Shown here: piece by piece, positions 45,201 through 57,692 of the stretch
Layout: the number at the start of each line of letters is the position of its first letter
How positions within the stretch are numbered: position 1 is the stretch's first letter
Source: Promerops cafer
Lineage: Eukaryota > Chordata > Aves > Passeriformes > Nectariniidae
NCBI GenBank assembly: GCA_013398275.1
Contig: VZSE01011439.1
Coordinates: 100,474-164,473 of the forward strand
Length of the DNA stretch: 64,000 nucleotides
Direction: 5' to 3'
Program-made: the position numbers and the translations under genes
The notes under the pieces: generated by a model
The model's database searches: none
The model's input: only the letters and a program-made list of their open reading frames with translations
What the model was told of the DNA's origin: nothing

Positions 45201-46047
45201 CCGACCTAGCAGCTGACAAAAGCATCTGTAAGGTAAATCAGCAAGTGATGGATTAATTTCCCTAAAGTAATACTTAAAACACTCTTCTTCAATATGTGCA
45301 TTCCTCATTTTTTTTCAAGGTGGAAATACAGAACAGCCCAAAGAAAAAGAAAGCTTCAAGACCCTGCACTTCCTTACTTGTTTTTCATCAAGTACTTAGA
45401 AAGAACACACAGGTTTTGTTACAGACAGGAATATTCAGGTGTAGGTAGTGACAATATGAAAAAGCACACCTGGGAAGTTTGGCTGATTTCCTGCAGTGCC
45501 TGGCACCAGGAACAGACACCTTTGTCCCTTTCTTTGTGCCCAGCATTTAAATACAGGCAGGTTTCCACCTTAAAGGAGAACCCCCAGTCCTCACCTGCCA
45601 AAATGTGGGGAAGAGGCACTGACAGCTCAAACAGAAAACCTGAGTTTGCTCCTCAGCCCCAGCCAGGCGTGACAGGTAAAGGTGTGATACCAACAAGGAA
45701 ATAAACTGCAGGGCACGGAACTGCTAACCCTCTCTTTTCCTAAAGATGCTAGCCTTCATTTCTTCTGTTTTCTGCAACTTTCTCTCCTTAATGTTCTGCT
45801 CACCGAAGTTAATTTACAAGAAAAAAAACAACAGAGGACTTTTGACACCTGCTTTGGTAAACACAGGCCAAAACTTAACCGCATCACTGTACTTGTGTGT
45901 CACCAAAAGCTTTACAATTCCAATCAACTTTCTTTTACAATCATCTTTCCCCAGGCAGTGACTGAATTAAATGCTTTTTAGCCTAACTGAGGGCAAGGAT
46001 AGCTGTACGACCCCATCCTGGAGGGGCTGGTGAAGGGATTGATCCCA

Positions 46048-46078
46048 GTTTAAAGCATCTACCGTAGATGCTTTAAAC
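46048..46078. repeat. Perfect palindrome, 15-bp arms, 1-nt centre
   Basis: gtttaaagcatctac, a single c, then the exact reverse complement gtagatgctttaaac. It lies about 0.5 kb from the gap-containing CpG island. Confidence 0.96.
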
Positions 46079-46222
46079 ATTTTCTCCTGTTTACTTGCAC
46101 TCCTGTGCTCAGAGGGTGAGAACAGCTGCAGGGAATCTGTGCCACTGAGAACCTGAGGATAGATCCACGGGGATCCTAGGTTCTTTCTGAGCCTAACAAC
46201 CAGCTGATTTCCTCCGGCATTT

Positions 46223-46272
46223 AAAAAAAAAAGAAAAAAAAAAAAAAAAGGCANAAAAAAAAAAAAAAAAGG
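46223..46272. repeat. Poly-A tract with an unresolved base
   Basis: Two A-runs separated by ggca and one N at 46254. The repeated ggcanaaaaaa/aaaaggcag pattern suggests a collapsed or stuttering read. Confidence 0.9.
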
Positions 46273-46439
46273 CAGATGTCAGATTTAGAGTTTATTGCTT
46301 CTATAAAGAAGTACCGTAAAAACGGCACTTCCTGTGACACCCTGTAAACAGCGTCTTAAGATAACAACATGCCTAATTTAAGAACCTTCTCTCAATCTGC
46401 CAGTTCCACATCCCCTTCTGGAAACCCGACGGTCCAGCT

Positions 46440-47200
46440 GAGCTTTCTTGTGGCTCGCAAACAGACCACGGCCAGGAAGCAGCCCGAGGAACGAGGGGTG
46501 CCGCCGCTGCAGCGCAGGGCGGGCCGAGCGAGGGCTGGCCGCGGGGCTGCTGGCGGAGCCGGCCCCGCTTGCGGCTCCGCAGCCGCTCCCGCCCGNNNNN
46601 NNNNNNNNNNNNNNNNNNNNNNNNNNNNNNNNNNNNNNNNNNNNNNNNNNNNNNNNNNNNNNNNNNNNNNNNNNNNNNNNNNNNNNNNNNNNNNNNNNNN
46701 NNNNNNNNNNNNNNNNNNNNNNNNNNNNNNNNNNNNNNNNNNNNNNNNNNNNNNNNNNNNNNNNNNNNNNNNNNNNNNNNNNNNNNNNNNNNNNNNNNNN
46801 NNNNNNNNNNNNNNNNNNNNNNNNNNNNNNNNNNNNNNNNNNNNNNNNNNNNNNNNNNNNNNNNNNNNNNNNNNNNNNNNNNNNNNNNNNNNNNNNNNNN
46901 NNNNNNNNNNNNNNNNNNNNNNNNNNNNNNNNNNNNNNNNNNNNNNNNNNNNNNNNNNNNNNNGAGCGGGGCTCGGTCGCTGCCCCCGGCACACCCGGAG
47001 CGGCTGCTCCGAGCGGGGGTCGGTCCCCGAGCGGGGTCGCTCCCCGCCCCCGGCACACCCGGCGCCGCCGCAGTCCCCGTGTCGCGGCCCAAGCCCCCGA
47101 AGCCATCCCGAGCGGTGGCGGCTCTGGTGGTGCTCATGAGCCATTATTCGCCGCCTGGGCGCAGCATCCGCACACGCCCGTGCGCCCTCGCTGCAGCGAC
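46440..47200 (-). promoter_or_regulatory. RAB43: CpG island with gap, probable RAB43 promoter and first coding exon
   Basis: Very CpG-rich sequence on both sides of the Ns, with CGGAGCGG, GCGGGG and similar words. Its position 7.5 kb upstream of the second RAB43 coding exon on the minus strand, and the absence of any other gene start nearby, make RAB43 the simplest assignment. A separate unrecognised gene on the plus strand cannot be excluded. Confidence 0.55.
46596..46963. other. Assembly gap (368 N)
   Basis: Run of 368 Ns within the CpG island. Reading frames drawn across it are artefacts. Confidence 0.99.
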
Positions 47201-50200
47201 GGGCTTTGGTGTCGTGTTCTGCTGGTTTTGTGCATTCCTTTTACAGAAATACACAGGTGCAGCTGCCGCTCGGCCTTCCGGGAAGCGCAGCTGGCTGGCC
47301 TCGCTGGCTTTTCCTCTTCAGCTCTGAGCCGGGTGTGGTTTGTTTCCGTCGGCGCACGCCGAGGCTCGGGGCTATAAATTTTCACCCTTGCGAGGTCCTG
47401 CGCTGCTGAGAGAGGGCTTTGGAGCTGTTAGCATCCAGCCGGGTGTCTGACACGTGTACCGGGATGTGTGTGAGGACTACAGCACGAACTGGTTCTGTGT
47501 ATTGAGATAAATACACCTCGAGAGTCCGGAATTACTTGTTCCAACTGCAGTCTGGGTTATCTGCAAAGCAAAGTGTGCTTTAACAGGTACTGTCCTTCAG
47601 GTTACGTGGAAAATCAAGATGCTTATAAAAATAAGCTTTACTAGTTAAATACGTTGACAGAGCACATTTTGTTGTTCCGTTTTTTGCACCGATGATCAGC
47701 TGAATTCCATCCTCATCGTTTCGGGTTATAAAGCCGTGAAATGGAACTGTTTTATGGCAAAGAATGAGAGTTAAATTGTCCTGCAGGGAGTTGTGCAGGA
47801 GGAGAGCAACCTGGTTATCTCTGAGCCAGCACAGCCAACCAGGCCAGCTTGGCTTGAATTGCCTCTGAAAACAATCTGGTTTTGGGTGGCTCCATGGTTA
47901 TTCCTTTCCAGGTCTGGATGTATTTTTTTGGTGATCCATGGTTACCTTCCAGCCAAGAGCAGAGGTTTGAGTACTTGGGCTGGACCAAAGGCTTTCTGTT
48001 CCTGCAACTCTGAATTAAACAGGATGCTGCATCCTTGGATATTGATCAGCCAGGACAGAAAAGGTGTTAAAGAGATAATAAGACATCACTGTGTGTGTGC
48101 TTTCATGCTAATTATATTTTCAGAGCTGAGAAAAACACTTAGGTTCGTTAGGAGGAAGCGTTGCTAGAGATGTCAGTCTTTAATATTTATAATTCATTGT
48201 ATCCCATCATTTTAATGGAAAACTAAAGGTGCTACTTCTGTGAAGATAATTTTAAGTCAGGTATTTCATTATCCTTTCTCGAGATCTTTGCAAACAGTTT
48301 TCTATTAGCTATTATTGTTGCTGCTTGTCATCACAAGCCTTTAACTGCTCTTAAAATAAAGAATTCCTCAAACAAACCCCACTAATTGTCACATTATATT
48401 GTTAGGCTTATGTTAGGGATCTGTGATGAGCTCTCTCACATTGTGGAAGCTGTAAGTAGTGGTTTGAGTGTTAAAATATTTGGTTTTCTGTGATTAATCC
48501 CCAGACTCCATTGGGGTTAACACCTGTTTCATGCAAAGATCAGGAAAAACAAAATGGGTTTGAGTCAATTCCAGTTTGTATCTGGCTGTATTTGAGAGTG
48601 ATTCATCAGAGAAGAGTAGAGAGTGCTAGAAGCACTCTGTAGTACTCCAGTAGTAGCTAGAAAACAGTACTAAAACCTGGGAGAAAAACCCCCTAAACTG
48701 GCTTTGGTCACAGTTTCCTGTTCTCTCTGTTCCACAGTGAAATTTCGACTCCACCAAACTGGGCTGCAGAGGTGCAGGTGGAAAGCTCTTGGCAATTTCC
48801 ACACTGGATTTGGGGGGTAGGACTGGGTTATGTTTCAAAGCTGCTGCTGGAGACTTGAAGTTAAAAAGGAAATTCATTAATAATTCTGAATAAACGCCTA
48901 CAGTGATCCCATATGAAACAGAAAAGCCACAAGGAAGATCCTAAAATCTGTTCCCTGCTCTCCTGCAGCACTGGAGAAGGAGGCAAGGGCAGGGGTTCCA
49001 GGAAAGTTCTGGAACTCTGTGAGGACACAGTGAATTTATTGAATTCTCTGCAGTAGCAAGCATTCATTCCCAGTGACTCCCAGTGGGGATGCAGAACAAT
49101 CACCAAAATTGTTCATGAAAACCAAGATGCCTTGAGTTATGGCTTGGTGGGCACATTGTTTATACTGTGTTCCAAGAGAAATTCTCCAGCAAATTTCAAC
49201 ATTTTGTGTTGGCAATGCAGGCACGTTGTTTGATGTGGTAATGCTCCTTCTGTGGTACAGCCTCTCCCTGGTCAGACTTTGGTTAAGAGAATGTTTAAGC
49301 ATCTGTAGTTTTTGATATAATTTTATGGCCTGCTGATTTTCCAGCTGAGTCAGCTGGCATGGACTGAGTTCTTTCAGACAACAAAAGTAGTGCTATATTG
49401 TAATTTCTTTTTAAAAAGAGCTATTTGTTAAATATTTAAAGATCATATTTTATAATAAATATAATATATGCAAAGTAACTACTTATTTGGGGATTTTTGG
49501 TTGGGTTTTTTTAGAAGTAATAAAACCATGTTCCCACACTCAGCATTACCTGACACAGCCCCACGGATCTGATGCATAAATTCTAACGCGTGCATATTAA
49601 ATCATACATGCTCTGTGACTCCTGAGTTTCTGAAAGCAAACTGCTCTTGTACCAACCTTGTAATATTTTTTTTTAATTATTTTTAAATATTTTAATATTT
49701 TGAGCTTCCCTTCTTGAGGAGAGTACCTGAGTGTTTGTGTTTACAGGAGAGACAACATTTTGTCCTCTCTGTGGACGGGGTGTGGAGCTTTTAACTCAGA
49801 AAGGGCTGACACAAAAGGATGGGTGTTTTGAAGCCCATCACCAGTGAACAGAGATTCCTGCCCCAGCCTCTCTTTCCCGTGTTTGTGTTGTGTGTGAGCA
49901 GGAGCTGGGGAGCAGCACGTGGGTAGAGATGCTCTTTAGGGTAATGGTAAGAGTTGTGTTTATCTGGGAAGTCCCACACTGTTGCAGTGGGGTTTTCCTT
50001 AGGTGCTCCTTTGTCCTTCCGAGCAGCAGTGGTCCCAGCACCTGGAGCACTCCTGGAATCTCAGGAAGTGGTGTCACTTAGACCTGTTCTAGCAGAAATT
50101 TTGCCTCTGCCTGGTGTCCTTTTTCTGTAGTAGCACAGGTGGCAGCAGAACTGTCAATTTATAAGGAGATTACTGACAAATAAACAGGGATGAATTCCGT

Positions 50201-53200
50201 GTCCAAAACTTCTCCAGCCAAGGATTTGTATTGAGTTCTTCTTCTAAGCCTGCAGAGCCTGCCCTTGCTATGAGAAAAAATTGAAAATATCTCCCTCATG
50301 GTGGCTTCTAGCACTGAGAAAGTTTCTGTTGTGCAGCTCTGCAGCAAAGTGTGTGACTTTGTCACGTGTGATGTGTTCCCGCGCGGGCGCCGCGTTTCTT
50401 ATCAGCCAAGAACAAGCTGGGAAGAACAAAAAAAACTGTAATTGTATTCATGAAGTTTTCCAAGTTAGGCATTTTGAATGTTAAAAACCATCAGCTATTT
50501 CCAGTTCCTTTCAGATGGCTCAGTTGTGGAGACTCTCTGTCGTTTGAAATACTGTATTCATATACACAGCTTAATCATCTTCTGGATGAATGAAGTGCAG
50601 ATCCTCCTCTGCTTGGCTTCTGGAGGCTTTTATCAACCTTAGTCACCCATCCTTTTTTCCTTCTCTGTGCTCTGTAGAGGATGAAAGGCAGTCATTGCAT
50701 GGGTTTTATCTCACGAGGCGTGAGGACACACACACCCCACTTCAGAGCCGTGCCAGTTGCAGAACTGATTTCCTAAACCCAGCTGGCCATCAGTCTCAGG
50801 CACTAAGGAGTGGCTGATGAAACTAAACCCCTCGGTTTATTTGGCCAGCCCTCACAGCCAGTCCCCTTGTTCTGGGTATCCGTGCAGTTCCTGAGCTCCT
50901 CGGCGACCTGCATCACCTTGGTGGGAGCTGCACCTTCAGGAGTGCAGGGTCAGGGAGTTTTTGGGTGCCTTTAGCAGCCTTTGCACCCCCCAGGATTCCT
51001 GCCTGGCACCCAGAGCAGCAGGGTGCACGTGAACTGGGGTTTACCAGCTGGCCTGAGGCTGCACGTCCATGAAATACTGCACAAAATGCTGAAGACTCAG
51101 TCAAGGAACACCTGGAAATCTGCAGCATCTGCTGGCTCTTTATTCTTTTTATCAGACATCCTAAAATCTGGGCTTTCATTCTCCTCGTGTCTGTTTGGGA
51201 TCCCGGATGTTGTCACAAAAGCTGGATTTTTTGGTGGAAACTTTTCCCCGGTACATATTGCTGAGGGAGCTCAAGTTGCTTTAATATATTTGGGCCTTTA
51301 CAAATTATGATGCTGCACATCAGTTAGGTAGGGGAATGGTAGGGAAAAAGACCCACAAAGGGATTTGATTTCATTATTTTGTTTTACTTAATATACATTC
51401 TTTTCCTTTTTTGTTTTATTGCACTTTGATAGGATGAAGTCGTAGTACAAAGTTATTAGTCTAATTTGAATTTACATTAAAGTTCACCATCACTTTAGGA
51501 GAACAGAAGGAATAAAACCTCAGTCAAGTTTCAATATAAATATTGAGCTGTGACTTTGGGAGTTGCAGTAGCAGAAAATTCCAGGCATGTCTGAAAATGC
51601 TTTATCACAGTGAAGAAAAGAAATGGAGATTGTGTTGCCCAGTGTCCAGAAGCATAACAACTCCAGGTATCTGCAAATAGAAAACAATTTATGTCTTGCA
51701 CCTTCTGACACTTCAGGACAGAGAAGAAGAATTTATGTCTTGCACCTTCTGACACTTCAGGACATGGAAACTGTGGGAAGAGCTGGCAGTAACTGGCAGC
51801 TTGTTTGGAAAATCCCAGCCCATCACTTGGAAGGGGTGACAAATTTCAGGGGACTTCTGTCCCTGTCGAGTTCAGCAGCCACTAGGTGCCAATGTTGCTC
51901 CAGTTTCAGAGCAGCCGGCCAAAGCAGTGATGGGAGGCAGAGGAATCCCTCGGGGGCTCTGAGATTTTGCTGTGCACACTTTGTGTCCTTTCATTGCCCC
52001 TCTCCTCCAGGCTGTGATCGCTGCTCGTTTAGTTTTTGTCTTTCCATAATCCAGCTTTTGGGAAGTGCATCTGAACATCAGATTAGTGGGTTTTGCAGTG
52101 CCCTTGCAAACTCTGGGAAATCAGGAATACCCTCAGTTGTGAATGCTCTGCTGTCTTGAGGGCCACCTCTGGTGGTGTGGCCTCCCTCTGCTTTGCACTG
52201 CTGCTGATGGGAGAGGGTTGCAAAGGTCGATTTTATTTGGATGTGCCAGGTTCCAGAGTCCTTCTCCGTGGCCCTAAGAGGCGATCTATGAATCCTTGTC
52301 AAAAAATAAATTATTAGTTAAGAGGTGAAACCCTTTTGACCCCTAAAGAGGAGACCAGAAAGATGATTCAAGGAGAAAAGGGGGGCTGCAATCCATCCCT
52401 GCTGACAGTCCCTTCCCTAGAGATCAAGGTCATTTAAGGAAGGGCTTTGTTTGAATTTTCTCCCCTTGGACTAAGATGAATGCTCTGCATTTCTACAGCC
52501 CTATTCCATAATACTATTCTGAGGGAAGAGGTTTCAATCCACTTTTCCCAGGGAATGTCTTGATGCCAAACCATTCCATTTTAATAACTCTGGATTGCTG
52601 GAGAGCTGGATGCCTGCTGGTCAGACAAGCCAAGCCAAATGAAACCTGAGCAAAATTCTGTGAGGCACATCCCATTTCTTTTGCCTGAAATGGAGATGCC
52701 AGGCCAGGCAGAAGCTGTGACACCAGTGGGACAAACTTTGGGAAGTGCTGCCTGGGAAGGAGCTCAGCATGAACAGCAGCCTTGTGGCCATTATGCAACT
52801 GGAGCAGTTTGGTGTCACACCCCCATTATTGAGTGTAATCTGAATTTCACTGGAGTCATGGCAAAGTATTTACGTGGGTTCCAGCAACCGAGCACTTTGG
52901 GAAATTGTTCTGTGCTCTGGAGAGAAAAGGCATTAAGATAAATAAGCTTAGCATTACTAAGCATTACAGTAAACATAGCACCACCAAAGGAGTCATTAGG
53001 TAGGAATTGTTAATATTTCAGTGCTGACATTTCATCTGTTGGCCGTGAAAAATCCTGTCATTCAGGTATAAACCATAGCATGTGTGTGGACCTTAAGAAT
53101 CCAGGAGAACAGCAGTTTTGTGAAGCCTCAAATTCCCTTTTAATAATTCCCCAAACAGTGCATTTGAACATAAACCAGCATGAGAATGAATGTGTATTGG

Positions 53201-54790
53201 CTAATTAATTTAGAATACAAGAGTGACAGCATAGACTAGCCAGCAGCCTGTTTCACTGCATTTGGCATGTATTTTGTACATTGAATTAGTGTTTGGTTCT
53301 TACAGTTTATGTTTACTAGTTCAAAAACAGAAGAAATTTCCTGTTTGCCTGAGGGAATCCCTATTTTTTTCTTGTCCTATTAGGCTAGGATTAGTCTTGG
53401 TTTTCTGCTGTTTGAAACTTTTTCTTGGACGAGTTAGTCTGGTAGTTTTTAATGCAGTTCCATATCTGGTCAGTGCAAGCAGAAGGTGTGCAAGTAAAAT
53501 GGAAAATTACTGTCATTATATGACATATCTCTTATGACATAGCTGGGGTTTAACTGAACAGAAAGAAGTATTTTACTTTGTGTAGTTAAATTCTTTCAAA
53601 GAGAGCACTAAAGCTGAATCCCTAAATGCACAGCTACTTAACCAAATGATCAATACAGAACAAGCTGGTTAACTCTGCAATGTATTTTTTTCCTGAGAGC
53701 AAAGCTGTGCTTGGTCTCTAGTATGAATTTAGTGTGAATTGGTTTTATGTAGGTTGCTGAGCAAACCTTAGGACAGGTTTAGTGTCAAAATCCTCTCAGG
53801 TGAGATATGAATGTGAGCCCGTGGAGATGCGTAAATTCAAATCTTCTTCCTACACTCACTCACACTTAAGAGAAGACTGGCAGAACAGAAAAATGCCATG
53901 TGTCCACCTCCTGGAGCTGCTCCTGGGAAAGGCTGGGCTGATTCTCAAAGCATGTGAGACTCCAGGGGGAAACAAAAAGCTGTTTTCAGATTTCTTCCTC
54001 TTTACTTCGTGGGGGGAAAAAAAGCTGTCGAGTACACTCAGATCTCATTCATCATTTAGCTTTCACCTGCAGGAGGTGGGATGTGAAACACATGAGAAAT
54101 GTATGTTTTTACAATACTAACATCCTTAGAACATGGGGATCCTGCAAATTCAGTGACTCCACACCAGTGGTAGGTACTTTCTAGTGAAAATATTGCAATT
54201 TTACTCCAAATAAGCATCTCTTCTAAAATAACTTACATCACAGGCGTGCACTTTTGCTTCTCTGTTGCAAGCAGAGGCTCCTGCAAGGGCAGGAGGGCTG
54301 GAGCTGGCTCCATTCCCCAGGCCATGTCATTTCCTACACTATCCAGGTGCCCAGCCCTCCCTGGCAGTGCCACTTGCACTGGGGCTGCTGGCAGTTGCCA
54401 CCGCCCTGTGCAGGCAGGAGGAAGGTATTTTCCATTAAAAATAAAAATAAATAAAAATAAAATTTAAAATATATAAAAAAGCAGGCATATCAAGTGTCCA
54501 TGGCAGTGCCACTGTTTTTCCCACTTGCTTAGTTCCACCCTTGGCATCTTTTGGGCAGCTCCTCCCCTGCTCCTGCTGTGCTTTCCCTGCTCAAGGGCAA
54601 TCATGCTGTTGCTTCCTTTCTGGGTCTGGAAATTCTTCTGTCTCATAAACGAGCACAAGTGCTTCAATTCCTCCAGTTCTGGTGCAGAAAAGAGTATTTG
54701 TAGCTGACCTCAGCAGTCAGCCCCAGAGTGGCTGCAGAGGAGGGACATCCCTGATGCAAAGCCAGACAGCTGGACTCCAGAAGGCAGAGC
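47201..54790. other. Region between the CpG island and GP9, proximal part
   Basis: About 7.6 kb in which I see no gene. Plus-strand frames such as 47793-48167 and 51623-52159 have no family similarity or splice support. A 44-bp exact direct repeat occurs at 51686-51764. Confidence 0.55.
51686..51764. repeat. Short direct repeat (35 bp, period 44)
   Basis: The segment beginning aatttatgtcttgcacct occurs at 51686 and again at 51730, identical through ttcaggaca, with gagaagaag between the copies. Confidence 0.93.
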
Positions 54791-54794
54791 CCCT

Positions 54795-54992
54795 TTCACT
54801 GGGCAGAGCTGAGCAGTTTTGTTTCACTGGGCAGAGCTGAGCAGTTTTGTTTCACTGGGCAGAGCTGAGCAGTTTTATTTCACAGGGCAGAGCTGAGCAG
54901 TTTTATTTCATAGGGCAGAGCTGAGCAGTGTTGTTTCACTGGGCAGAGCTGAGCAGTGTTGTTTCACTGGGCAGAGCTGAGCAGTTTCATTC
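54795..54992. repeat. 28-bp minisatellite x7
   Basis: Units of the form tttcactgggcagagctgag followed by cagttttg repeat seven times with point changes (cacagggc, catagggc, gtgttg). Confidence 0.95.
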
Positions 54993-55485
54993 AGCCTGCT
55001 CTGAGCTGAGACAGGGTGGCTCTTAGGGGCGAGCTCCAGAGCTGACATAGCACAGTGATGCAATAATCACATCCTGTCAGGGTGGTGGCCCTGAGGCACA
55101 CGGGAGAGCAGCGTTTTGGGGTGATGGGGCCTTGCAGACTGCTCTGGTGCATGAGCTCCAACGACAGACCTGGAATCAACTCTAATTAAAGCCTGGCAGG
55201 AAGCAAGCAGGAAGCTGAACAGAAGTCGTTCAGCGTGAGCAATGCTGTTTGCTCCAGTGTTGACAAAATATAGAGAATTTATAGGCAAAAAGGGGATTCA
55301 CATACCCTGCTATTTAGTAAATGAAACCTGCAAATATTCCTCATGTTAATTGAGTTTCAGTCTACACAGAATTGCTGTTCACCCAGAATTGCTGTTCACC
55401 CAAACCTTCTCTGTGTGCTACAGTGAAGTTTTGGTCAATAATGCTGACTCTGATGACTTGTCCTGCCCAGTGTGGAAGCAAACCT

Positions 55486-55563
55486 CATTTTATTTTATTT
55501 TATTTTATTTTATTTTATTTTATTTTATTTTATTTTATTTTATTTTATTTTTTATTTTATTTA
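55486..55563. repeat. (ATTTT)n microsatellite
   Basis: About fourteen consecutive ATTTT units with one slip near the end (tttttattttattta). Confidence 0.97.
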
Positions 55564-57089
55564 TCATGCCAGCAGTCACTCCTGTGTCCCCAGATTCTGC
55601 AAGCAGATACAGCCACCATCCATCCCTTGCAGGCAGGATGCAGTGACAGTTTCTGGGGTGTTCCAAACCCGTTTTGGGAGTGCTGCCTGCATGTTTCATT
55701 TTGATTGCTGACGTATTTTCCTGCCCTTGCACGTCGTTAGCAACCCTGGTGTTATTTATGCAGTTTGATGGAGTGTGTGGCTTAAGCCTGACACAGTGGC
55801 CCTGCCAGATAAACACTGAGTGTTGCTTTTGAGCCCTCAGTTAGTTCCAGCTGTCCCCTTTGCAGAGGGGTTTTTTTTTTTCAGATAAAACCCAAATGGA
55901 TGAAAAGTTAAAAATACAACGCTGTTTTGGTAGAATGTGAACTGCTGCCATGGAAGAGATGCCCTCCTCTTTCCTCTTACAAGGACAGAAAATTTCTCTC
56001 AATTATTTTTTTCCTGTATTCTGTGCATCCTATTTGATGTGTTGGTTGGTGTAAGCAGAGATGTTTGCTAACTGCTCATTTTTAAAAGATTTGTACAGTT
56101 GAAGCCATGTAGCAGAGCAGTTTACTATTCTATGCATATCTAGTTTATAGGCCCAGAAGAGAGTGATAAGCTTTTAGTGTTAATGATTTATTTCATTTTG
56201 GGCAAAAGAAGAAATAGCATGCAGGAAATTCCATGAGAGATGGCAGAGTGCATTTCTTCTGTCATGTTCTGCGTTCGTACAGAATGGTGGCTGTCTTTTA
56301 AAAACTTGAAAAGCTCAGCGCAGGGGAAATATTCTAATTTTATCTCCAGAGCACAAATCCTGGAAATCTCTTAGAAATTTAATCAGAAACGTTTAGAATT
56401 GGGAAACAGATCAAATTTGGGTCAATATGAATGTTCAGCACGCATCCATTAGTTCAGTTTCACACAGAATGCTTTATTACTGTTCGCCCTCCAGGAAATT
56501 CAATGAGATTTAAAATTATTTTGCTGATGCTATCGTCATTACCAGTCCACCTCTAACTGTATTCACTAAGGGGTACATTCAGTGTCTGGTCTGTGTGATC
56601 TCTGTGGTTTTGGTGGCAGGAAGCTCCTGAACCTGGGCAGGAGATGGCTGAGTTTCCCTGCACACAGGAATGGTGCTACCAAGCCCACTGGGACACCGGG
56701 AGATGGTGATGGGTTGCAAACTCACAGCCTGAGTGAGAGAAGAGTTGTTAAAATAATACAACTGGTGTTCATCTCCGTAGATTAAAAAGGGTAGGATGTA
56801 GGGGCGTAAATCTTCTTTCTGTAAGAGCTGAGAATTCAGTGGGAAATCGCTAAGTTAAATGATTTTAAAAAAATGTGGAAACTTCATATGAGTGGATGGC
56901 AGCAGGATGAAACTTGCCTCTCCAAACCTCACCAAGCTTCGTTTTGGGTGAAAATTAAATCCAACTTGCTTGAAGACCCAGACTTTGAGCTTTTTTAGCA
57001 TTGACTATCCAAACCAGTGTTACCAGTGCTCTTGCTTTTCTGTTGTGGGGGAGTTTGAAGTTTCTGTGGGGCGGGTGGCAGGGAAGAGC
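55564..57089 (-). other. GP9: GP9 3' flank
   Basis: No gene is seen. A minus-strand AATAAA (plus TTTATT at 56473-56478) is a candidate GP9 polyadenylation signal, giving a 3' UTR of about 0.6 kb. Closer variants could also serve. Confidence 0.4.
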
Positions 57090-57686
57090 TCATTGTACCT
57101 TGCGGGTTTTGAGGATGCTCCTCCTCAGCCGCCGGCTCCCAAGGGTGAGCTGGCAGACCAGCTTTTTGGAGAACTTCAGAGCCCACGCCACCAAAATGAG
57201 GGTGATTACCACTCCAGCGACTAAAAGGAGGTCTCTCCAGAAGAACTGGAGGCACTTGGTTGGGAGCAGCCTCGCACAAACGCCCAGATCGTTCCCGGTC
57301 AGCTGCGCCAGGGGTTTCATCCTCAGGTGAGCGGGGCTGGCGCACCTGAGCCGGGCGAGCGCGGGCGCGGAGAAATCCTGCAGCCAGAGCTTGAGGTACA
57401 GGATGTGACAGTCGCAGTGCCAGGGGTTGTCCCACACCTGCAGCTCCTGCAGGTGGCCCAGGCTGTCCAGGGCCCCAGCAGGGACGGAGGCCAGGCTGTT
57501 GTTGTGCAGGTGCAGGCTGCGGGTCAGGCGCGGCAGGGCGGGCAGGGAGCGCAGCCCCCGCGAGCTGCAGTCCACGCGCGTCCCCCACGCCGCCCCCAGG
57601 GACCAGCAGCTGCACGGGGAGGGACACTCCTCACCCAGGACCACGGGGAGCAGCAGGGCACAGCCCAGCACGGCCAGCAGCTCCAT
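57090..57686 (-). CDS. GP9: Platelet glycoprotein IX (GPIb-IX-V complex subunit)
   Basis: A single coding exon of 198 residues, preceded by an acceptor (ttgttgttgtttgtgcag on the minus strand) six bases before the ATG. GP9 characteristically has an intron just upstream of its coding exon, which fixes the start at 57686 rather than an in-frame upstream ATG inside the intron. Residues 1-18 are a signal peptide. Residues 21-40 form the Cys-rich N-cap (CPSPCSC). One leucine-rich repeat follows (about 45-85, with sequon N62-N63-S64), then the C-cap NPWHCDC to C137, and a transmembrane helix at about 153-170. GPIX is small and non-enzymatic and is needed for surface assembly of the von Willebrand factor receptor. 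Human GPIX has 177 residues and ends almost at the membrane; this protein has a 28-residue tail with ten Lys/Arg. Confidence 0.95.
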   Translation of the reverse strand: MELLAVLGCALLLPVVLGEECPSPCSCWSLGAAWGTRVDCSSRGLRSLPALPRLTRSLHLHNNSLASVPAGALDSLGHLQELQVWDNPWHCDCHILYLKLWLQDFSAPALARLRCASPAHLRMKPLAQLTGNDLGVCARLLPTKCLQFFWRDLLLVAGVVITLILVAWALKFSKKLVCQLTLGSRRLRRSILKTRKVQ

Positions 57687-57692
57687 CTCCAG

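Larger units (their letters stand above)
39741..46370 (-). other. RAB43: Probable RAB43 intron 1
   Basis: Non-coding DNA between the CR1 copy and the CpG island. It includes an AT-rich low-complexity patch at about 42115-42245, poly-A with one N at 46223-46272, and a perfect palindrome at 46048-46078. No exon with a Rab P-loop is found. Assignment as intron rests on the island being the RAB43 promoter. Confidence 0.5.

Noticed and set aside
46369..47377. Several long open frames across the second gap
   Set aside because: Most of each frame is N; the flanking residues are CpG-island translations with no family match.
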